Shown piece after piece: positions 44,333 to 49,827 of a stretch of 49,827 bases of DNA. How positions within the stretch are numbered: the stretch's first letter is position 1; the number at the start of each line of letters is the position of its first letter. Source of the DNA: Candidatus Mediterraneibacter stercoripullorum (GTDB lineage Bacteria; Bacillota; Clostridia; Lachnospirales; Lachnospiraceae); NCBI GenBank assembly GCA_019115765.1, contig DXCZ01000057.1, positions 1 through 49,827 on the forward strand. The letters are read 5' to 3'. The position numbers and the translations under genes are program-made. The notes under the pieces are model-generated. The model saw only the letters and a list, made by a program, of their open reading frames with translations, did no database searches and was not told the origin of the DNA.

Positions 44333-45463
44333 GTGGGAATTTATAAAGATGTTATCCTGCAGGCCGTGATCGTTTTTCCTGTCATCGCCTGCATCATTAC
44401 CCTGCCTTATGTGCTGTACAACTATCATAAATACGGATCTGTGCTGAGCATACGGATCCTGATCGTATATTCCTTTATCCTTTACCTGATCTGTGCGTAC
44501 TTTCTGGTGATCCTGCCTCTTCCGTCCAGAGAAGAAGTGGAGGCGATGACCGGACCGGGAGTTCAGCTGATCCCATTTCAGTTTGTCCGGGATATTGTGA
44601 AGGAGTCCCATGCCAGCCTTTCCGATCCGGGGAGCTTGCTGTCGCTGATCAATAATAAGGCGCTGTTTCAGGTAGTCTTTAACATTATCATGACCCTTCC
44701 GTTCGGGGTGTACCTGCGTTACTATTTCCAGTGCGGCCTGAGGAAGACAGTTCTTTTCTCGTTTCTGCTGTCGCTGTTTTTTGAACTGACACAGCTTTCC
44801 GGGCTGTATTTTATCTATCCCCGTGGATACAGGATCTTTGACGTGGATGATCTGATGGCAAATACACTGGGAGGAGCCGCGGGGTATTTCGCAGTAAACC
44901 CGTTCCTCGGGATACTTCCCACGAGAGAGGAGATGGACAGGGCGAGTTTCCGCAGAGGCCGGGAAGTCTCTACCGTAAGGCGGCTGCTGGCATTTGTGAT
45001 CGATCTTCCTGCAGCAGGAATATATACGGCTGTGCTGTCGGCATTGATCCCCTTTACAGAGAAAGGTGAAGGGAAATTGATCTGGCTGTCCTACTATATT
45101 CTGACATCAGTATTTCTGAAGGGAGCCACTGTGGGAAAGAGGCTGATGAGGATCCGGGTGGGAGGTGCCAGAGGGACACAGGGAACCGAACCGCACTGGT
45201 ATCAGTATGTGATCCGGTACTGCTGTCTCTGGGCGGCTCTGTATCTGTTTCCGGCGCTGATCCTTATAGTTGTAAATGTCCTGACAGGGTATGATATAGC
45301 TGAGAGGCTGGCAGTTCAGGGAATGTTACTCGGCGCATGGTTTCTCTTTCTTTTGTTTGAGCTGATCAGGATGGCCATGCACAGGCGGCTGTTTTATGAG
45401 AAGATATCCGGAACGGAAGTGGTAAGCACTATCGTGGAGCAGAATAAAGAAGAAAAAGTATAA
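44333..45463 (+). CDS. VanZ-RDD fusion membrane protein
   Basis: A 376-residue integral membrane protein. Residues 1-205 are a VanZ-like domain with four to five membrane segments (YLICAYFLVILPLP, QLIPFQFVRDI, NIIMTLPFGVYLRY, DVDDLMANTLGGAAGYF). Residues 220-345 are an RDD domain (RRLLAFVIDLPAAGIYTAVL, LKGATVGKRLMRIRV). VanZ relatives are linked to low-level teicoplanin resistance by an unknown mechanism; RDD proteins are often transport-related. The GTG at 44333 is preferred, with GAGGTG six bases upstream, over codons at 44303 and 44324. It is divergent from the ECF sigma operon and ends at its own terminator. Confidence 0.87.
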   Translation: MGIYKDVILQAVIVFPVIACIITLPYVLYNYHKYGSVLSIRILIVYSFILYLICAYFLVILPLPSREEVEAMTGPGVQLIPFQFVRDIVKESHASLSDPGSLLSLINNKALFQVVFNIIMTLPFGVYLRYYFQCGLRKTVLFSFLLSLFFELTQLSGLYFIYPRGYRIFDVDDLMANTLGGAAGYFAVNPFLGILPTREEMDRASFRRGREVSTVRRLLAFVIDLPAAGIYTAVLSALIPFTEKGEGKLIWLSYYILTSVFLKGATVGKRLMRIRVGGARGTQGTEPHWYQYVIRYCCLWAALYLFPALILIVVNVLTGYDIAERLAVQGMLLGAWFLFLLFELIRMAMHRRLFYEKISGTEVVSTIVEQNKEEKV

Positions 45464-45511
45464 TTGCCGTGTTCAGCAGAAGGCGGAAATAATATAGGAA
45501 ATAATAACGGT

Positions 45512-45546
45512 CGGTTATAGATCCATTCTATAGCCGGCTATCTTTT
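45512..45546 (+). terminator. Terminator after the VanZ-RDD gene
   Basis: CGGTTATAGA (45512-45521), loop TCCAT, TCTATAGCCG (45527-45536, one G-U pair), then GCTATCTTTTAT. Confidence 0.7.
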
Positions 45547-45644
45547 ATATGCATTAGCCAAAACATATCTGTCATGGTAGGATAAGAAAGTAATCGGAAG
45601 ACAACAGTTTTATAACATCAGTGGAAATCATGGAGGAAACAACA

Positions 45645-46967
45645 ATGACAGATATAAGAAAAGATATAAGTAATTCTGAAAACTGGAGCTTTGAAACGAA
45701 ACAAGTCCATATCGGTCAGGAAGAGCCGGATCCTGCTACAGGTGCCCGCGCAGTGCCGATATATGCATCCGCGTCCTTTGTCTTTGACGACTGCCGCCAT
45801 GCGGCGGACCGCTTTGCACTCCGGGATGCGGGGAATATTTACGGCAGGCTGACCAATCCGACAGAAGATGTATTTGAACAGCGCATCGCAGCCCTGGAGG
45901 GCGGTACGGCGGCTCTGGCGACTGCATCGGGAGCAGCGGCCATTACCTATACCTTCCAGGCCCTTGCGAAAGCTGGAGAGCATATCGTAGCATCGAAGAC
46001 GATTTATGGAGGTACATATAATCTCCTTGCCCATACGCTTCCGCTTACCAGCGGGATTACGGCAACCTTTGTAGATCCGGAGGAAGAGGGCGCCTTTGAG
46101 GCTGCGATCCAGGATAATACGAAAGCTCTGTTTGTAGAGACCCTGGGAAATCCCAACTCCAATGTGGCAGATCTGGAAAAACTTGCACAGATCGCTCACA
46201 GACACAAGATTCCGCTGGTAGTGGATTCTACCTTTGCTACGCCGTACCTGATCCGGCCTATTGAATATGGAGCAGATATCGTGGTCCACTCCGCTACCAA
46301 ATTTATCGGCGGACATGGGACGGCTCTGGGAGGCGTCATCATTGACAGCGGGAAATTTGACTGGAAGGATGCCGGAACGTATCCCTGGATTTCAGAAGCG
46401 AATCCCAGTTATCATGGCGTTTCATTTACAGAGGCGGCGCCGGGGGCGGCTTTTGTTACTTATATCCGTGCGGTGCTTCTGAGAGATACAGGGGCTACGC
46501 TGTCACCGTTCCATGCATTTCTTCTGCTCCAGGGACTGGAAACTCTCTCGCTGCGGGTAGAGCGGCATGTGGAAAATGCCGTGAAGATCGTAAGATATCT
46601 GGAGGGCCATCCGCAGGTAGAGGCGGTCCATCATCCGTCTCTGAAGACAGAGCCCACTCATTTGTTGTATGAGAAATATCTGCCTCAGGGCGGCGGATCG
46701 ATCTTTACATTTGAAATCAAGGGAGATGCTGAGACGGCAAAGCGGTTTATCGATCACCTGCCTATCTTCTCCCTGCTGGCAAATGTAGCCGATGTCAAAT
46801 CACTGGTGATCCATCCGGCTACGACTACACATAGTCAGTGCACGCCGGAAGAGCTGGAGGGACAGGGAATCAGGCCGAATACGATTCGACTTTCCATTGG
46901 GATTGAGAAGGCAGAGGATCTGATCTCTGCACTGGATACAGCGTTTAGAGCGACGTATCTGCGGTGA
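45645..46967 (+). CDS. metY: O-acetylhomoserine sulfhydrylase
   Basis: A 440-residue PLP enzyme of the Cys/Met metabolism family, of MetY type: FETKQVHIGQEEPDPATGAR start, YGRLTNPTEDVFEQRIAALE, and PLP lysine Lys219 in SATKFIGGHG. The insertion DWKDAGTYPWISEANPSYHG and the ending HPATTTHSQ ... IRLSIGIEKAEDL separate it from cystathionine gamma-synthases. It makes homocysteine from O-acetylhomoserine and sulfide. The ATG at 45645 follows GGAGG. No SAM riboswitch or T-box was seen in the 100-base leader. cysK lies 256 bases downstream. Confidence 0.93.
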   Translation: MTDIRKDISNSENWSFETKQVHIGQEEPDPATGARAVPIYASASFVFDDCRHAADRFALRDAGNIYGRLTNPTEDVFEQRIAALEGGTAALATASGAAAITYTFQALAKAGEHIVASKTIYGGTYNLLAHTLPLTSGITATFVDPEEEGAFEAAIQDNTKALFVETLGNPNSNVADLEKLAQIAHRHKIPLVVDSTFATPYLIRPIEYGADIVVHSATKFIGGHGTALGGVIIDSGKFDWKDAGTYPWISEANPSYHGVSFTEAAPGAAFVTYIRAVLLRDTGATLSPFHAFLLLQGLETLSLRVERHVENAVKIVRYLEGHPQVEAVHHPSLKTEPTHLLYEKYLPQGGGSIFTFEIKGDAETAKRFIDHLPIFSLLANVADVKSLVIHPATTTHSQCTPEELEGQGIRPNTIRLSIGIEKAEDLISALDTAFRATYLR

Positions 46968-47053
46968 GCGGACTGGCATGATTTTGTGGATACCAAGAGA
47001 TGAACTGTTGCGAAAGTGCTCGCTACAGAGTATTCTTATGATAGAATAATAAA

Positions 47054-47158
47054 ATGATGTTGGGGGCAAAAGTCTGCAACTACGATGTCTGCGGATTGTT
47101 CCGTGCTTCGTAGTCCCACAATCTCATATAGCGTTAGACCTTTTGACTCTGGCATCAT
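47054..47158. repeat. Structured 105-bp inverted-repeat element between metY and cysK
   Basis: The outer arms ATGATGTTGGGGGCAAAAG (from 47054) and CTTTTGACTCTGGCATCAT (to 47158) pair over about 19 positions with several G-U pairs. Inside, ACTACGA (47079-47085) pairs exactly with TCGTAGT (47108-47114), enclosing a small hairpin CGGA-TTGT-TCCG. It looks like a mobile non-coding repeat (MITE-like) or a folded RNA. From memory, similar intergenic sequences occur elsewhere in Lachnospiraceae; no second copy is present in this window. Confidence 0.6.
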
Positions 47159-47223
47159 AATATTTCAGAAGTGGTATACTGCCGGATAAGGCAGAATATA
47201 CAGGAACAGAAGGAGGAAGAAAA

Positions 47224-48153
47224 ATGTCACATTATTATAACAGCGCACTGGAACTGATCGGGAATACTCCCCTGGTGGAGGCTGCAAATATTGAAAAGAG
47301 TGAAAATCTGCAGGCAACCGTGCTGATAAAACTGGAGTATCTTAATCCTGCGGGAAGCATAAAAGACCGCGCAGCGAAAGCAATGATCGAAGATGCGGAA
47401 GAAAAGGGATTCTTAAAGGAAGGCTCGGTGATCATAGAGCCTACATCAGGAAATACGGGAATCGGACTGGCGGCGATCGCTGCGGTCAAGGGCTACCGGA
47501 TCATCCTTACTATGCCCGAAACTATGAGTATGGAACGGCGGAACATCCTGAAAGCGTATGGAGCTGAGCTGGTACTGACAGACGGTGCCAAGGGGATGAA
47601 AGGCGCGATCGAGAAAGCCGAGGAACTTGCCAGGAAGATTCCGGACAGCTTTATCCCCGGGCAGTTTGTCAATCCGGCAAACCCGGCTGCCCACAGAGCG
47701 ACAACCGGGCCGGAGATCTGGAAGGATACGGATGGAAAAGTGGATATCCTTGTAGCTGGAGTAGGAACCGGAGGTACCATTACCGGAGCAGGCGAATACC
47801 TGAAAGAGATGAACCCAGCAGTACAGATCTTTGCAGTAGAGCCTGAAGGGTCCCCTGTGCTGTCCGAGGGAAAGGCCGGAAAGCACGGCATCCAGGGGAT
47901 TGGGGCCGGATTCGTACCGGATGTGCTGAATACTTCCATATATAATGAAGTGCTCAGAGTAAAAGAAGACGAAGCCTATGCGGCGGCAAGGCTGCTGGCG
48001 CGGAAAGAAGGTGTGCTGGTGGGAATATCCTCCGGAGCCGCTCTCCACGGCGCGATCGAGCTGGCAAAACGGCCTGAAAACAGAGAAAAGGTCATCGTGG
48101 CGGTCCTGCCCGATTCTGGAGACAGGTATTACTCCACACCGCTGTTTGGATAA
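47224..48153 (+). CDS. cysK: Cysteine synthase (O-acetylserine sulfhydrylase)
   Basis: A 309-residue CysK. The PLP lysine is Lys47 in [10 protein letters not shown], the phosphate loop is [10 protein letters not shown] and [12 protein letters not shown] follows, with [11 protein letters not shown] and [12 protein letters not shown] near the end. It converts O-acetylserine and sulfide to cysteine. AAGGAGG lies eight bases before the ATG. Own promoter likely, after the repeat element between metY and cysK. No cysE is in the window. Confidence 0.96.
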   Translation: MSHYYNSALELIGNTPLVEAANIEKSENLQATVLIKLEYLNPAGSIKDRAAKAMIEDAEEKGFLKEGSVIIEPTSGNTGIGLAAIAAVKGYRIILTMPETMSMERRNILKAYGAELVLTDGAKGMKGAIEKAEELARKIPDSFIPGQFVNPANPAAHRATTGPEIWKDTDGKVDILVAGVGTGGTITGAGEYLKEMNPAVQIFAVEPEGSPVLSEGKAGKHGIQGIGAGFVPDVLNTSIYNEVLRVKEDEAYAAARLLARKEGVLVGISSGAALHGAIELAKRPENREKVIVAVLPDSGDRYYSTPLFG

Positions 48154-48181
48154 TAGCATTTCCCGTTAAAGTGTGTCCGGA

Positions 48182-48214
48182 AGCGGAGCAGATGATTGGC
48201 GACACGTCTCCGCT
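48182..48214 (+). terminator. Weak terminator-like hairpin after cysK
   Basis: AGCGGAG (48182-48188) pairs with CTCCGCT (48208-48214) across a 19-base loop; followed by CTTAG, no T-run. Confidence 0.35.
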
Positions 48215-48335
48215 CTTAGAAAGACTTATTCCGCCGTCCGCCCCGCGTTCCTGCACTGTCCAAATCGGAAATAGTCATGAAGTTAGTGCGCTAAACAGTC
48301 AATTATGCTAGAATGGTTTCACCAGGAGGTCTGTT

Positions 48336-49655
48336 ATGAAAAGAAAAAGAGCTGCCGCTGCTGCTATGATCGTACTTCTGGCCGGCATGACTGTCTATGG
48401 CATACACAGTCTGAGAGAATGGATTGAAACGGATCAGAATGAGGGAAAAGCTATTTTGGAGGAAGAACTGGATAGCAGTGGAGGAGATGGCAATACATCG
48501 TCAGAGAACGGAGAACCATATGCAAACGAAGCAGCCGAGGATGGAGAAACAGAAGATCAGTGGGAAAAGGGATATGATCTTCCGATCAGCGATGCAGACA
48601 GAGCAGAGGCGGAATCGGACTGCAAAGCGGTGATGGGATCTCTTTCATATATATATCAGCGGGCTGCAGCGGGCGTGGAAGCAGGATCAGGCGTCGTTCT
48701 GCCGGATGAAATACTGGGACAGATGAAAGAAGTCATTGGAAAAACAGGAGTTCCAGTCCTTACGTCGGAATCCTATTCTGCTATGGAAAATTACGGGCAG
48801 ATGGACCGTTTTCTGAAGGACTGCATCGAAGGGCAAGAAGGAACGGCTGTGCTGTATGAGATTTCATCCGGAGGAAGCGTGGGGAGAAGAGAGTATACAT
48901 TTGATGGAGAAGAGATGTATCTTCTTTCTGTAGATGGTGTCTGGAACAGCAGTGGCCAGCCGGCTATTTCTTATATTTCCTACAGCAGGATACGACAGTG
49001 GGACTATACGGAGAAGGGATGGTTCGGCTATGAGCTGTGCGTTCCAGAACCGCCGGAGGTAAGCGAGATTGTGGATGGCAGCAGGCTGATGCGTGTTATA
49101 CCCATGTCGGAAGAGAACAGAGAGCTTTCTGTAAAGTACGTTTCGGCCATCGGATATCAGGGGAATAATCTTCTCTGTTCCAACTGGGACGAGGATAACA
49201 TGGAAGTATTGGATTATAACGGTATATATGAGTATCTGTATGCTGTGAAATACGGAGAACGGTATGATCCGGACGAGGACAGGACCGAGATCCCGGCAGC
49301 GGATTTTGAAAGCCTGATCACCGGGTATCTGCCGGTCACTGCGGAGCAGCTCAGAGAATGGGCGGCCTATGATTCTGATAAAGGAACATATGCCTGGGCC
49401 AGTATAGTATGTAGTTATACACCATCAACTTTCAGCGCGTCTCTTCCGGAAGTGACAGCTGTCCGAGAGAATGAGGATGGGACTCTGACATTGACCATAG
49501 ATGCTGTGAACGAGAAGATATCCTATAATGACGCGGTGATCACTCATGAGCTGACGATCTGTCCCGGAGAAGACGGAAGCTTTCAGTACGAGGGAAATAA
49601 GATCCTGGATGACGGGATCCAGGATATACCGGAATATCAGTATCGTATAAAATAA
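48336..49655 (+). CDS. DUF6070-like membrane-anchored or secreted protein
   Basis: A 439-residue protein of unknown function, matching from memory the DUF6070 type found in Lachnospiraceae. A basic N-terminus and one hydrophobic segment (about 5-24, AAAAAMIVLLAGMTVYGIH) act as signal anchor; no lipobox cysteine is present. An acidic Ser/Gly/Glu linker (40-75) follows. The globular part has SYISYSRIRQWDYTEKGWFG, KYVSAIGYQGNNLLCSNWD and LDYNGIYEYLYAVKYGERY, the last looking like a segment shared across the family. No catalytic motif is evident. The ATG has AGGAGG six bases upstream. Confidence 0.7.
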   Translation: MKRKRAAAAAMIVLLAGMTVYGIHSLREWIETDQNEGKAILEEELDSSGGDGNTSSENGEPYANEAAEDGETEDQWEKGYDLPISDADRAEAESDCKAVMGSLSYIYQRAAAGVEAGSGVVLPDEILGQMKEVIGKTGVPVLTSESYSAMENYGQMDRFLKDCIEGQEGTAVLYEISSGGSVGRREYTFDGEEMYLLSVDGVWNSSGQPAISYISYSRIRQWDYTEKGWFGYELCVPEPPEVSEIVDGSRLMRVIPMSEENRELSVKYVSAIGYQGNNLLCSNWDEDNMEVLDYNGIYEYLYAVKYGERYDPDEDRTEIPAADFESLITGYLPVTAEQLREWAAYDSDKGTYAWASIVCSYTPSTFSASLPEVTAVRENEDGTLTLTIDAVNEKISYNDAVITHELTICPGEDGSFQYEGNKILDDGIQDIPEYQYRIK

Positions 49656-49698
49656 GCAGCCGGGCAGGCAGTCTGAAAACGGGAAATGCGGATTGTAT

Positions 49699-49788
49699 GT
49701 ATATCAGATGTGGGATGACTCCCGCCTCTATAGGCGGTGAGTGACAAATCAGTATCAGTGGCGGGTGTCAATCCCCCATCTGATATAC
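49699..49788. repeat. 90-bp imperfect palindromic element at the right edge
   Basis: GTATATCAGATG (49699-49710) and CATCTGATATAC (49777-49788) are exact reverse complements; pairing goes on inward over GGGATGAC-TCCCGCC with GGCGGGTGTCAATCCC, with one bulge and two mismatches. Inside is a hairpin CCGCCT-CTAT-AGGCGG (49723-49738). It is too long and too T-poor for a simple terminator. It looks like a repeat of the palindromic intergenic type or the start of a structured RNA that continues to the window end. Confidence 0.65.
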
Positions 49789-49827
49789 GCTCCGCGAGGC
49801 TGCGCAGGGATTCGGAGATGTATTATG

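Noticed and set aside
45464..45644. SAM riboswitch before metY
   Set aside because: The only clear structure is the terminator of the upstream gene; no S-box core sequences seen.

Overview
The window looks like a core-genome segment of a spore-forming Lachnospiraceae-type Clostridium (Blautia/Dorea/Mediterraneibacter neighbourhood; genus not resolvable by eye). The evidence is Gram-positive ribosome binding sites with several TTG/GTG starts, a sporulation sigma factor of the SigK type, CodY, a CIRCE-controlled groESL operon, an elongation-factor-P/YqeG block and several protein types I associate with Lachnospiraceae (DUF5688-like, DUF6070-like, HipA-like kinase pair, sigma/ABC operon). There is no phage, IS element, CRISPR array or rRNA operon.

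Layout. 1-5.3 kb: ireB, ruvX, DUF1292 gene, fur-type regulator, RNase J, then trmR and trhP, which together should make 5-methoxyuridine in tRNA. 5.4-6.0 kb: sigK on the minus strand, with no pro-sequence and a SigK-like promoter. 6.3-12.5 kb: comM, dprA, topA, codY and a small unknown gene. 12.6-16.5 kb: groES-groEL under a perfect CIRCE operator, then guaB. 16.6-20.5 kb: cell-wall amidase, chorismate mutase/shikimate kinase fusion, yqeG, efp, a DUF5688-like gene. 20.66 kb: tRNA-Arg(CCG). 20.8-22.0 kb: a GntR/ABC operon (minus) whose ATPase has lost its Walker A region. 22.1-27.2 kb: nfo (minus), argS, alaX and a CPBP protease gene broken by an in-frame amber codon. 27.3-33.6 kb: gltB-gltD behind two CodY-box-like sites. 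33.9-34.5 kb: a deleted SDR gene. 34.8-38.6 kb: a secreted NlpC/P60 hydrolase with a WalR-like box, a glyoxalase-fold gene (minus), rpsB and tsf. 38.7-40.9 kb: accessory segment with a frameshifted gene and a two-gene unit ending in a HipA-like kinase. 41-44.1 kb: ECF sigma, membrane protein, ABC ATPase and broken permease (all minus). 44.3-49.7 kb: VanZ-RDD fusion, metY, cysK, a DUF6070-like secreted or anchored protein. The window ends in a ~90 bp imperfect palindrome.

How the parts relate. CodY (branched-chain amino acid sensor) is encoded here and candidate binding sites for it lie before the glutamate synthase genes. MetY and CysK are both sulfhydrylases that place sulfide on homoserine and serine backbones. 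TrhP and TrmR act in sequence on wobble uridine 34. EF-P, ArgS, AlaX, S2, EF-Ts and IreB serve translation and its control.

The two themes worth attention are (i) the HipA-like kinase bicistron, a plausible undescribed regulatory or toxin-like system, and (ii) gene decay: five non-essential loci in 20 kb each carry a lesion (internal deletion, frameshift or nonsense codon) while all surrounding housekeeping genes are intact.
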